From contig OZ252015.1 in the NCBI GenBank assembly GCA_965247525.1, positions 248,001 through 312,000 of the forward strand: DNA of 64,000 nucleotides, in the 5' to 3' direction. Positions 7,256 to 15,263 of the stretch are shown here, piece after piece. Position numbers and translations under genes: made by a program. How positions within the stretch are numbered: position 1 is the first letter of the stretch; each line of letters begins with the position of its first letter. Under the pieces are notes generated by a model. It made no database searches and was not told where the DNA came from. It saw only the letters and a program-made list of their open reading frames with translations. The stretch is from JAZKID01 sp965247525 (GTDB lineage Bacteria; Pseudomonadota; Alphaproteobacteria; Rhizobiales; UBA4765).

Positions 7256-9124
7256 ATGCTTCAACTGTTACGCCGCGCTGCCAATTCGTTTGTCGCGAAA
7301 ATTCTTCTGGCCCTTCTCGTTCTGTCCTTTGCGTTGTGGGGGATCGGCGACGTGTTTCGCCATAGCGGCAGCACTATTCTTGCAAGTGTCGGCGGCACTG
7401 AAATTACGCCGCAGGCCTACCGCAACGACTACGACCGCGAACGGCAATATTTATCGCGCCGCAGTGGACAGGTGATTACAAATGAACAGGCCGAGAATAT
7501 GGGCCTGCGCCGCAGTGTTCTCAACCAGATGCTGACGGAAGCGACATTTGACGAAGTAGCGCGCAAAAACGGGTTGCAGGTCAGCAATGGCCTAATTGCC
7601 AAAGAAATCTCGCAGGACAATGCCTTTCAAAGCCCCCAAGGCAAATTCGATCCTGCGCATTTTCAGCAATTGCTGCGCTCCAACGGCTACAGCGAAGCCA
7701 TGTATGTGCATGAGCGCGCGCAGCTGATGAAACGCCGCATGCTGGCGCAAAGCATGACGGCAGGTCTGGAAATTCCAAAGCTTTACGCAGACTCAATCCA
7801 GCGCCTTGATAATGAAAAGCGCGTTGTTGACTACGTTGTGTTGACGCCTGAAAAATTTGCGCCTGTTGAACAGCCGTCCGAAGATGTCATCAAGACCTAT
7901 TACAGCGAGGTCAAAAACGATTACATGGTCGGCGAGAAACGCGTGATTAAAACATACACGCTGTCGCCTGCGCAAATGGCCACAACAATTCCCATTAGCG
8001 ATAAAGATGCGCAGAAGGTGTATCAGAGGACGCAGGACAAATACGGCAAGCCTGAAAAGCGTCAGATCGAGCAGATTAATTTTGCCGACGCGGCCTCTGC
8101 CGCAACCTATGCAGATGCTGTGAAAAAGAACGCTGCACAACCCTTGCCCAATGGAGCCACGCGCTCTGATCTTGGCCTTGTTCTTCGCGACCAGCTTGTC
8201 GATGTGGCTGTGCGCGACCAGGCCTTTGCCTTGCCGGCGAATGGCACAAGCAGCGTTGTGGCAAGTTCATTCGGCCCTGTTGTCCTGCATGTTCTGAAAA
8301 TCGAACCTGCAAGCGTGACGCCGTTCGACACTGTGAAGGCCGCAATCAAGAAGGATCTGGCACTTGCACACGCCCGCGAAACCATTCTCGACATGCACGA
8401 CAAGATTGAGAATGAGCGTGCATCAGGCGCGACGCTTGATGAGATTGCCTCAACCCTCAAACTCGATCTTGTCACGCAACCTGCCATTGACCGCGACGGC
8501 AAGGATGAGGCCGGTAAACCTATTGCCGGCCTTGGCAGTGATATTGTCGTCAATGTTTTTGCAGCCGACCAGGGCAGTGACAACGAGCCGGTGCAGACGC
8601 AGGCCGACAAAGGGTGGGTTTGGTACGAGGTGACCAAAATTGAGCCTGAACACGAGCGCGGCTTTGATGATGTGCGCGGCGATGTCGTCAAGCAGTGGGT
8701 GAATGAGCAGCAACGCATCAAGCTTTCCGAACTTGCAAAAAACATGATTGCCGATCTGCAAAACGGTAAAAGATTGACAGAGATTGCAGCGGACAAAGCC
8801 CTGCCATTCGTGACGAGCCCGCCTTTCAAGCGTGATGGCAAGCTCGATGATCTGTCGCCATCCGCGCTCGACGCGACATTCAAGGTTGCAAAAGGGCAAC
8901 CGGGCACCGGGCTTGGTGCGAACCCGCTCAACCGTATTGTGTTTGTCGTTAAAAGCGTAGACGTGCCTGCACTAGCCAAGCTTGAGGCGAAGCTTGCCGA
9001 TAATGTGAGGCAAAGTCTCAATGACGACCTGTTGTTTGAGTTTGTCGATGCCTCGCAAAAAAGTCTTGGCGTCAGCATCAACCAGACAATGCTGGACCAG
9101 ATGTCGAGCGGCACCGGGCAATGA
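7256..9124 (+). CDS. ppiD: PpiD-like membrane-anchored periplasmic peptidyl-prolyl isomerase/foldase
   Basis: A 622-residue protein of the SurA/PpiD class. Residues about 10-33 form one membrane anchor (AKILLALLVLSFALWGIGDVF). They are followed by a SurA-type N-terminal chaperone domain, a degenerate parvulin-like region (around 230-370) and a second helical half. In the family, PpiD sits beside SecYEG and helps exported proteins fold. The start is ATG 7256 with AAAGG upstream; the upstream in-frame GTG-type start at 7184 would put a non-hydrophobic leader before the anchor. The stop overlaps the trpE ATG, coupling the two, an arrangement also found in Hyphomicrobiales. Whether the isomerase activity is retained cannot be told by eye. 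Confidence 0.85.
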   Translation: MLQLLRRAANSFVAKILLALLVLSFALWGIGDVFRHSGSTILASVGGTEITPQAYRNDYDRERQYLSRRSGQVITNEQAENMGLRRSVLNQMLTEATFDEVARKNGLQVSNGLIAKEISQDNAFQSPQGKFDPAHFQQLLRSNGYSEAMYVHERAQLMKRRMLAQSMTAGLEIPKLYADSIQRLDNEKRVVDYVVLTPEKFAPVEQPSEDVIKTYYSEVKNDYMVGEKRVIKTYTLSPAQMATTIPISDKDAQKVYQRTQDKYGKPEKRQIEQINFADAASAATYADAVKKNAAQPLPNGATRSDLGLVLRDQLVDVAVRDQAFALPANGTSSVVASSFGPVVLHVLKIEPASVTPFDTVKAAIKKDLALAHARETILDMHDKIENERASGATLDEIASTLKLDLVTQPAIDRDGKDEAGKPIAGLGSDIVVNVFAADQGSDNEPVQTQADKGWVWYEVTKIEPEHERGFDDVRGDVVKQWVNEQQRIKLSELAKNMIADLQNGKRLTEIAADKALPFVTSPPFKRDGKLDDLSPSALDATFKVAKGQPGTGLGANPLNRIVFVVKSVDVPALAKLEAKLADNVRQSLNDDLLFEFVDASQKSLGVSINQTMLDQMSSGTGQ

Positions 9125-10599
9125 AACCCTGCAAGCCATCTTTTGATGACTTTCAAAACACCTATCTGACCGGCAAAGCCCAATGTGTCAGTCTTGTTCT
9201 GGCGGGCGATCTCGAAACGCCTGTTGGTGCCTATCTAAAATTGTCCGCAAAGCTTGGAAAAGGTTTTTTGCTGGAGTCGATTGAAGGTGGCGCGGCGCGC
9301 GGTCGCTATTCCATTTTGGGTTTTTCACCCGACCTGATTTTTCAAAGCGATAATGCAGCCATAACAATCCAGCGCGACGCGCACATCGAAACGCTTCAAA
9401 CGCCGATGTTTGATGCCATGCGTGCAGTCTTGCGCGAAAGCCAGATGCAGCTTGATGAGCAAACACCATCCATGGCCGCAGGTATTTACGGTGTGATGAG
9501 TTACAATTGCGTGCGCCAGATTGAGCGCATCGGCGATGAAAAAGCCTATCCGTTTAAAGTCCCTGACGTTCTTTTGATGCGGCCGACTTTAACGGCCGTT
9601 TTTGACAATGTGCGCGACGAAATTACGCTTGTGACACCTGTTCGTGAGACAGGCACAGACGCCCGCGCGGCTTATGATGCTGCTTCTGCCAAACTGCAAG
9701 ACGCTGCAAACGCCTTGCAAACGCCAGCGCCCGGCACAGATGCGCCGCAAGGGTTTGCGTTACAAGCCCCGGTTTCAAACACCAGCGAGGCCGACTACCT
9801 GCAAATGGTCGAGAGGGCAAAATCTTATGTTTTTGCCGGTGACGCGTTTCAGATTGTGCTGTCGCAGCGTTTTGAAACACCCTACCCGCTTTCACCTTTT
9901 TCGCTCTACCGCGCCTTGAGGCGGACAAACCCATCGCCCTATCTTTTCTTTTTTGACTATAACGACTTTGCCCTTGTTGGCTCATCGCCTGAAATTTGCG
10001 TGCAGCTCAAAGGCGATAAAATAACGTTGCGGCCTATTGCCGGAACGATCAAACGCGGCAGTGACAACAGGCAAGACAAGGCCAACGCTGAAACATTGCT
10101 GGCCGACCCGAAAGAACGCGCGGAACATTTGATGCTGCTTGACCTTGGCCGCAATGATGTTGGCCGTGTTGCAAAAATTGGAACGGTCGTTGTTGAAGAA
10201 CAATTTACAATCGAGCGCTATTCGGAAGTGATGCACATTGTCAGCCAGGTGGGCGGCACGCTGCGCGAAGGCTTTGATGCCATCGACGTTTTAAAAGCCG
10301 CATTTCCGGCCGGAACGGTCTCTGGCGCACCAAAAATTCGCGCCATGCAGATTATCAATGAACTGGAAAAAGACGGACGCGGTTTTTACGCGGGCTGTGT
10401 CGGCTATTTTTCGGCCAATGGCGATATGGACACGGCGATTGTTCTGCGCACGGGCGTTGTCCAGAACAAAACGCTCTACGTTCAGGCTGGCGCCGGAATT
10501 GTTGCCGACAGCGTGCCGCAATCAGAGCAGAATGAATGTATCGCCAAAGCGCGGGCTTTGTTTCGTGCCGCCGAGCTTGCAGCAGAGGCTGCCCAATGA
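9121..10599 (+). CDS. trpE: Anthranilate synthase component I
   Basis: TrpE converts chorismate and ammonia to anthranilate, the first committed step of tryptophan synthesis. It has 492 residues. The C-terminal chorismate-binding domain carries the usual signatures: LVGSSPEICVQL, RPIAGTIKRG, the LMLLDLGRNDVGRVA motif and AFPAGTVSGAPKIRAM. The N-terminal region holds the LLES motif linked in the family to feedback by tryptophan (here LLESIEGG). It overlaps ppiD upstream and trpGD downstream by ATGA junctions, so all four genes are probably translated from one message. No leader peptide attenuator lies directly in front of it, since ppiD abuts it. Confidence 0.96.
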   Translation: MKPCKPSFDDFQNTYLTGKAQCVSLVLAGDLETPVGAYLKLSAKLGKGFLLESIEGGAARGRYSILGFSPDLIFQSDNAAITIQRDAHIETLQTPMFDAMRAVLRESQMQLDEQTPSMAAGIYGVMSYNCVRQIERIGDEKAYPFKVPDVLLMRPTLTAVFDNVRDEITLVTPVRETGTDARAAYDAASAKLQDAANALQTPAPGTDAPQGFALQAPVSNTSEADYLQMVERAKSYVFAGDAFQIVLSQRFETPYPLSPFSLYRALRRTNPSPYLFFFDYNDFALVGSSPEICVQLKGDKITLRPIAGTIKRGSDNRQDKANAETLLADPKERAEHLMLLDLGRNDVGRVAKIGTVVVEEQFTIERYSEVMHIVSQVGGTLREGFDAIDVLKAAFPAGTVSGAPKIRAMQIINELEKDGRGFYAGCVGYFSANGDMDTAIVLRTGVVQNKTLYVQAGAGIVADSVPQSEQNECIAKARALFRAAELAAEAAQ

Positions 10600-12209
10600 C
10601 CGTATTGCTGATCGACAATTACGACAGTTTCACGTTTAATCTGATGCATCTGCTTGCGGCCGAAGGGCTTGACGTGGATGTCGTCCGCAATGATGCGATC
10701 ACTGTCGACGACATAAAGACGCGCGCACCTGAAGCGGTTGTTATCTCGCCCGGCCCCTGCAGCCCAAGCGAAGCAGGCGTGTCGCTCGATATATTAAAGC
10801 ATGCCGGTGATCTGCCTGTTTTAGGGGTCTGTCTTGGCCATCAGGCCATCGGCCAGGTGTTTGGCGGCGATGTTGTCCCCACCACGCCCATGCACGGCAA
10901 AATTGACCTGATCGAGCATGACGCGCGCGGTCTTTTTCATGGTTTCAACCGGCCGTTTTGGGCGACACGCTATCATTCTCTCACCATCAAACCTGAGACA
11001 TTGCCCGACTGCCTCGAAGTCACCGCTCGCACGCGTGACGGCGTTATCATGGCCGTGTCGCACAAAACAAAATGCATTCATGGCGTGCAGTTTCACCCTG
11101 AAAGCATTGCGACCGAGCATGGCGCGCTAATGGTGCGTAATTTTTTAAAAATGGCCCGCGGTGAAAAGCAGGCATCGCCTTTACAAATTTCCGAAACGCT
11201 TGACCTCAAACCTTATGTCGTGCGCGTGGCGCGCGGTGAGCAACTCTCATTCGACGAGATGCAGGATGCAATGAACCTCGTCATGGAAGGCGCTGCAAGC
11301 GAGGCGCAGATCGGTGCCTTTCTCACAGGCCTTCATCTGCGCGGCGAAACCGCGGACGAACTGGCAGGGGCCGTCAGCGCCATTCGCGCCAAATGTAAAA
11401 TAGTCTACGCGCCGAAAGGCGCGATCGATATTGTCGGCACAGGCGGCGATGGCTCGCATTCGCTCAATATTTCAACCGCCAGCGCGATTGTTGTTGCGGC
11501 CTGCGGCGTGCCGGTTGCCAAACATGGCAACCGTTCGGTGTCGTCAAAATCCGGCGCGGCTGATGTTTTGGAGGAGCTTGGTTTCAATCTGGATGCCAGC
11601 GATGCCCAGCTGCAAAACAGCTTCACACAGGCAGGCTTCGCTTTTCTTTTTGCGCCGCTCCATCACAAGGCTATCGCAAAGGTCGTGCCTGTGCGTCGCC
11701 AGCTTGGTGTGCCAACCTTGTTCAATTTGATGGGCCCACTCCTGAACCCTGCAAATGTTGGTTATGCCCTCATCGGGGTGAACAGCTATCAATGGCTACA
11801 GCCCTTTGCCGAGGTCTTTGGCCGTTTGGGCGGACAACGCTGCTGGGTTGTGCACGGCGAAGATGGCTATGATGAGTTGTCGCTTTCAACGCCGACCGAT
11901 GTAGTGGAATATAAAAACGGTGTCGTTTCTCGTTTTAAAATAACCCCCCAAAGCGCCGGGCTTAATTTCCACGGTAAAACAGCGCTTAAAGGCGGAACTG
12001 CAAAAGAAAATGCCCAAGCCATTCAGGATGTTTTAGCCGGCAAAATGGGCGCTTATCGTGACGCCATAGCTTACAATGCGGGGGCGGCGCTGGTCATCGC
12101 CGGAGAAGCTGAAAACATTCAAACAGGCGCTGAAATGGCGCTCGGCGCAATTGATACAATGAAGGCGCTTGAAACTCTCAACGCCGCCATTTATGCGAGC
12201 AAAACATGA
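10596..12209 (+). CDS. trpGD: Fused anthranilate synthase glutaminase / anthranilate phosphoribosyltransferase
   Basis: One 537-residue chain carries both activities. Residues 1 to about 190 are the class I glutamine amidotransferase TrpG, with nucleophile Cys79 in GVCLGHQAIG and His167/Glu169 in QFHPES. Residues about 205-537 are TrpD, with the phosphoribosyl-pyrophosphate loop GTGGDG at 281-286 and the KHGNRSVSSKSGAADVLE motif. TrpG supplies ammonia to TrpE; TrpD attaches phosphoribose to anthranilate. I see no stop or frameshift in the linker. The fusion is known from enterobacteria, but separate genes are the usual state in Hyphomicrobiales. ATGA overlaps join it to trpE and trpC. Confidence 0.95.
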   Translation: MTVLLIDNYDSFTFNLMHLLAAEGLDVDVVRNDAITVDDIKTRAPEAVVISPGPCSPSEAGVSLDILKHAGDLPVLGVCLGHQAIGQVFGGDVVPTTPMHGKIDLIEHDARGLFHGFNRPFWATRYHSLTIKPETLPDCLEVTARTRDGVIMAVSHKTKCIHGVQFHPESIATEHGALMVRNFLKMARGEKQASPLQISETLDLKPYVVRVARGEQLSFDEMQDAMNLVMEGAASEAQIGAFLTGLHLRGETADELAGAVSAIRAKCKIVYAPKGAIDIVGTGGDGSHSLNISTASAIVVAACGVPVAKHGNRSVSSKSGAADVLEELGFNLDASDAQLQNSFTQAGFAFLFAPLHHKAIAKVVPVRRQLGVPTLFNLMGPLLNPANVGYALIGVNSYQWLQPFAEVFGRLGGQRCWVVHGEDGYDELSLSTPTDVVEYKNGVVSRFKITPQSAGLNFHGKTALKGGTAKENAQAIQDVLAGKMGAYRDAIAYNAGAALVIAGEAENIQTGAEMALGAIDTMKALETLNAAIYASKT

Positions 12210-12994
12210 GAACAATTCTCGACGCCATTATGGAAGTGAAACACAAAGAGGTTGAGCATGCGCGCATGATCATGCCTCTGGTCGAAGTTGCGGCGCGCGC
12301 GCGCGACGCTGATCCCCCACGTGGCTTTTTTGCTGCACTGAAAAAGCAAAAGAAACGTGGCAATATCGGTATTATCGCCGAGATTAAAAAAGCCAGTCCG
12401 TCAAAAGGCGTCATCCGCCAAAATTTTAACCCGGTCGAACTTGCGGTTGCTTACGAAAACGGCGGTGCGACATGCCTGTCCATTTTAACAGATGAGCAGT
12501 TTTTTCAAGGTTCAAATTCTTATCTGAGCCATGCCCGCGAAGTTTGCGAGCTTCCGTGCCTGCGCAAGGATTTTATTTTTGACAGCTATCAAATCACGCA
12601 ATCGCGTGCCTATGGCGCAGATTGTATCCTTCTCATTATGTCGGTTCTCGATGACGATACAGTCAAACAGCTGATGCATGATGCAAAAGTCTGGGACATG
12701 GACGTGCTGGTTGAAGTTCACAGCCATGACGAAATGGAGCGTGTATTGCGGCTCGACAGCGATATGATCGGCATCAACAATCGCGATTTGAAAACGTTTG
12801 AGGTTGATCTGACGTTGAGCGAAACCCTTGCCGTTCTGGCGCCCGAAAACTGCCTCCTTATCAGTGAGAGCGGCATCAATACGCCTGAGGATATTGAGCG
12901 CTTGCGCGATGCAGGGATCAGTACGTTTTTGGTCGGCGAAAGCCTCATGCGTCAAGATGATGTGACGCAAGCGTTACGCAACCTGAGCGCGTAA
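12206..12994 (+). CDS. trpC: Indole-3-glycerol phosphate synthase
   Basis: TrpC closes the indole ring of 1-(o-carboxyphenylamino)-1-deoxyribulose 5-phosphate. The 262-residue TIM barrel has the family landmarks: IIAEIKKASPSKGVI, the NGGATCLSILTDEQFFQGS strand, LRKDFIFDSYQI, INNRDLKTFEVDL and ISESGI near the C-terminus. The start ATG overlaps the trpGD stop. It is monofunctional, without a TrpF domain. No terminator with a T-run is visible after it; an inverted repeat ATTGAT-CAC-ATCAAT sits at 13016-13030. Confidence 0.96.
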   Translation: MRTILDAIMEVKHKEVEHARMIMPLVEVAARARDADPPRGFFAALKKQKKRGNIGIIAEIKKASPSKGVIRQNFNPVELAVAYENGGATCLSILTDEQFFQGSNSYLSHAREVCELPCLRKDFIFDSYQITQSRAYGADCILLIMSVLDDDTVKQLMHDAKVWDMDVLVEVHSHDEMERVLRLDSDMIGINNRDLKTFEVDLTLSETLAVLAPENCLLISESGINTPEDIERLRDAGISTFLVGESLMRQDDVTQALRNLSA

Positions 12995-13054
12995 TACTTG
13001 GGTTTTAGGCGTTTTATTGATCACATCAATGTGAGCGGAACAATATTCATTCTA

Positions 13055-13082
13055 TTGGATTTAAGTTTTACTTAGATAAAAT
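13055..13082 (+). promoter_or_regulatory. Candidate sigma-70-type promoter of the repeat protein
   Basis: TTGGAT at 13055-13060, a 16-bp spacer, and TAAAAT at 13077-13082. This predicts a transcript starting near 13089, about 37 bases before the ATG at 13126, which has a TTGGAG ribosome-binding site. It suggests the downstream gene is not simply read through from trpC. Sequence match only. Confidence 0.4.
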
Positions 13083-13125
13083 TCTTTGCTAGTCAGCAGA
13101 ACCTTAAACTTTTGGAGATATTGAA

Positions 13126-14409
13126 ATGCCCGGCAATAATGTAGACCGCATAGACCGACGCCAGCAAAATACGCAGGCGAACAGCCAGCCACAGAATTTT
13201 CCTCAGCGCACGCAGCAGCGCCAGGAGCAGACCAAGCCGCAAATTCAGCCGCAACGTCAGCAAAACACGCCGCAGCAGCCGCCCATTCGCCAGCAACAAC
13301 AACAGCCGCCCATTCGTCAGCAGCAACAGCAGCCGCCAATTCGTCAGCAACAACAGCAGCCGCCCATTCGTCAGCAACAACAGCAGCCGCCCATTCGTCA
13401 GCAACAACAGCAGCCGCCAATTCGTCAGCAGCAACAGCAGCCGCCAATTCGTCAGCAACAACAGCAGCCAGATCGCACGCGCAATGATGGCACACGCAAC
13501 CGGCAGCCGGATCGCACGCGTTATGATGGTACACGTAACCAGCAGCAGCAGGATCGCACGCGCAATGATGGTACACGCAACCAGCAGCAGGATCGCACGC
13601 GTTATGACGGAACACGCAATCGTCAACGCGTTGACCAGAACGACTATGGAAACAACCGCGGCGGCTACATAAACCGCGACAACAAAAATCGTTCAGACAA
13701 CGACAACAGTCGCAATGATCGCAACCGCACCAGTCCTTACAACACAAAAGTGAATTACGGTCAGCGTCGTAACGACGGATTTGGACGGTTTCATCATGAA
13801 TATCAGTGGCAATCATTTGAACGCGGCGGTCGCCGCTACGATTATTGCCGTCCGCAATACAATGATTATCTTCCCTATCTAGGTAATCGCGGACGTGGCT
13901 TTCATTCACGTCTCAATCAGTATTGCGATGTCAATCGCGGTTTTTATAATTTCAACAATCGCTATTACGGAGTGGGTTACAACAACCAATGGTACCCGAT
14001 CAATACCGGCTTTTGCCGCGGCCTGAGCGGCCAGCAAGTGTCGTATTTTACAGACAGCGGTTTTTACATCGACCAGCAGACGGGCGTTGTGTATGCCGAC
14101 AGTCCGCAGGGTCTCGTTGAAGTTGCCGTCGATCAAGACCAATATGGTTATTACACCTATGGTCCGAATGGCGAGCGTGTGCCAATTAATCCGCAGCCTC
14201 TCGAAGGTGGTGGTTACAATCAGGGCTATTACAACCAGACCTCTTATAACGGAGGCTACCCGACAGGCGCTTATGGCAATGGCGGTTACTCACCTTATGG
14301 TGGATATGCCGGCGGTGGCTATTCAACGAGCAATGTGCGCGTTGGCGGCGGTGTCAGCTGGGGCAATGGCGGCTTTGGTGTCTATGGCGGTTATGGCCAA
14401 GGCTACTAG
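13126..14409 (+). CDS. Low-complexity Q/P/R-repeat and Y/G-rich protein of unknown function
   Basis: I do not recognise this 427-residue protein. It has no signal peptide or membrane segment. Residues 1-51 are polar and Gln-rich. Residues 52-114 are seven perfect copies of PPIRQQQQQ. Residues about 115-170 are four DRTR(N/Y)DGTRN repeats, followed by an Asn/Arg/Asp-rich stretch. Residues about 205-350 look more structured, with many Tyr, Phe and Asn and four Cys (DYCRPQYND, NQYCDVNRG, NTGFCRGLSG). Residues about 350-427 are Gly/Tyr repeats. This composition resembles intrinsically disordered, phase-separating or RNA/adhesive proteins; that is inference. A good ribosome-binding site, its own promoter and a strong terminator argue that it is expressed. 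A Cys-rich frame on the opposite strand is a shadow. Confidence 0.85.
   Translation: MPGNNVDRIDRRQQNTQANSQPQNFPQRTQQRQEQTKPQIQPQRQQNTPQQPPIRQQQQQPPIRQQQQQPPIRQQQQQPPIRQQQQQPPIRQQQQQPPIRQQQQQPPIRQQQQQPDRTRNDGTRNRQPDRTRYDGTRNQQQQDRTRNDGTRNQQQDRTRYDGTRNRQRVDQNDYGNNRGGYINRDNKNRSDNDNSRNDRNRTSPYNTKVNYGQRRNDGFGRFHHEYQWQSFERGGRRYDYCRPQYNDYLPYLGNRGRGFHSRLNQYCDVNRGFYNFNNRYYGVGYNNQWYPINTGFCRGLSGQQVSYFTDSGFYIDQQTGVVYADSPQGLVEVAVDQDQYGYYTYGPNGERVPINPQPLEGGGYNQGYYNQTSYNGGYPTGAYGNGGYSPYGGYAGGGYSTSNVRVGGGVSWGNGGFGVYGGYGQGY
13279..13467 (+). repeat. Seven tandem 27-bp repeats inside the repeat protein
   Basis: Seven consecutive 27-bp units of the form CCG-CC(C/A)-ATT-CGT-(CAG/CAA)x5 encode PPIRQQQQQ. Units differ only at synonymous positions (CCC or CCA, CAA or CAG), so the protein repeat is exact while the DNA repeat is slightly diverged. 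Such arrays gain or lose units by slippage or unequal recombination. Because the unit is a multiple of three, length changes would keep the frame. Confidence 0.95.
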
Positions 14410-14433
14410 CAGTTTCTAAAATCGTACAAAAAA

Positions 14434-14455
14434 GGGCGCTTTCGGCGCCCTTTTT
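14434..14455 (+). terminator. Intrinsic terminator of the repeat-protein gene
   Basis: Stem GGGCGC / GCGCCC with a five-base loop (TTTCG), preceded by an A-run and followed by TTTTT. It lies 24 bases after the stop codon of the repeat protein and just ahead of the lexA promoter, insulating the two. Confidence 0.9.
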
Positions 14456-14475
14456 CATTTCAACACGCGACACGC

Positions 14476-14504
14476 TTGTGGAACGAAGCAAGAACATGTA
14501 TAAC
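14476..14504 (+). promoter_or_regulatory. lexA promoter with LexA operator (SOS box) in the spacer
   Basis: GAAC-GAAGCAA-GAAC at 14481-14495 is an exact match to the alphaproteobacterial LexA box GAAC-N7-GAAC. It lies within a promoter formed by TTGTGG (14476-14481), a 17-bp spacer and TATAAC (14499-14504). LexA bound here would cover the spacer and block polymerase, giving the usual negative autoregulation. The position also supports the lexA start at 14535, since a start at 14478 would place the operator inside the coding region. Confidence 0.88.
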
Positions 14505-14534
14505 AAACATGACAAGATTCGTTTTGAGGCTTTT

Positions 14535-15254
14535 ATGCTCACTCGCAAGCAACATGAACTTCTGATTTTTATTCACCAGCGCCTGAAAGAACAGGGCGTG
14601 CCGCCCTCTTTCGAAGAAATGAAGGAAGCGCTCGATTTGAAGTCCAAATCTGGTATTCACCGCCTGATTATGGGTCTTGAGGAACGCGGGTTCATCAGGC
14701 GCCTTGCCAACCGCGCACGCGCTTTGGAAGTTGTCAAACTTCCTGAATCATTCACGCCCAGCTTTGCCGCAACCGCGTCGGGCCGCAAGGGCTTCACACC
14801 CAGCGTGGTTGAAGGTGGTCTTGGCAAAATGGCTCTGAAAAAGCAGGTTGCCGCGATACCGGCAGGCCCCGAGATTATTTCAATTCCCGTCATGGGCCGT
14901 ATTGCCGCAGGTACGCCTATTGCCGCATTGCAGACACAGCTTAATACCCTTCCCGTCCCAGCAGACATGCTTGCCGGCGGCGAGCATTACGCGCTTGAAG
15001 TGCGCGGCGACAGTATGATCGAGGCGGGTATTCTCGATGGCGATACCGTTCTCATCAAACGTCAGGACCATGCTGACAACGGCGACATCGTCGTCGCCTT
15101 GGTGGACGAAGAAGAAGCGACCTTGAAACGTTTGCGCCGTAAAGGTTCGTCCGTTTCGCTCGAGGCCGCCAATCCATCTTATGAAACCCGTATTTTTGGG
15201 CCAGACCGTGTGTCTGTACAGGGCAAGCTCGTCGGCCTTTTCCGCCGTTATTAA
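14535..15254 (+). CDS. lexA: SOS repressor LexA
   Basis: LexA represses DNA-damage genes and cleaves itself when RecA filaments form. The 239-residue protein opens with the family start MLTRKQHELL and an N-terminal winged-helix DNA-binding domain (residues 1-65). The self-cleavage bond is Ala125-Gly126 in GRIAAGTPIA, and the serine-lysine dyad is Ser160 (GDSMIEAGI) and Lys198 (EEATLKRL). The linker of about 45 residues is longer than in E. coli, as usual in alphaproteobacteria. Start ATG 14535 has GAGG upstream. It is convergent with comEC. Another LexA box is present at 38315-38329. Confidence 0.97.
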   Translation: MLTRKQHELLIFIHQRLKEQGVPPSFEEMKEALDLKSKSGIHRLIMGLEERGFIRRLANRARALEVVKLPESFTPSFAATASGRKGFTPSVVEGGLGKMALKKQVAAIPAGPEIISIPVMGRIAAGTPIAALQTQLNTLPVPADMLAGGEHYALEVRGDSMIEAGILDGDTVLIKRQDHADNGDIVVALVDEEEATLKRLRRKGSSVSLEAANPSYETRIFGPDRVSVQGKLVGLFRRY

Positions 15255-15263
15255 GTCGCGGTT

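Noticed and set aside
8107..9183. 358-codon minus-strand frame opposite the PpiD-like gene
   Set aside because: Ser/Arg/Leu-rich shadow of a real gene, crossing into trpE, with no start signals.
13017..13029. FNR/FixK-like box TTGAT-CAC-ATCAA upstream of the repeat protein
   Set aside because: The half-site spacing is three bases, whereas FNR and FixK boxes have four. I keep it only as an inverted repeat.
13279..13467. Possible CRISPR-like array
   Set aside because: The repeats are directly adjacent, without spacers, in frame and coding; no cas genes are near.
13061..13909. Open frame of 282 codons on the minus strand rich in Cys, His, Asp and Ala repeats
   Set aside because: It is the antisense reflection of the CAG/CAA repeat array of the 13126-14409 gene, has no ribosome-binding site, and its repeats follow from the DNA repeat.
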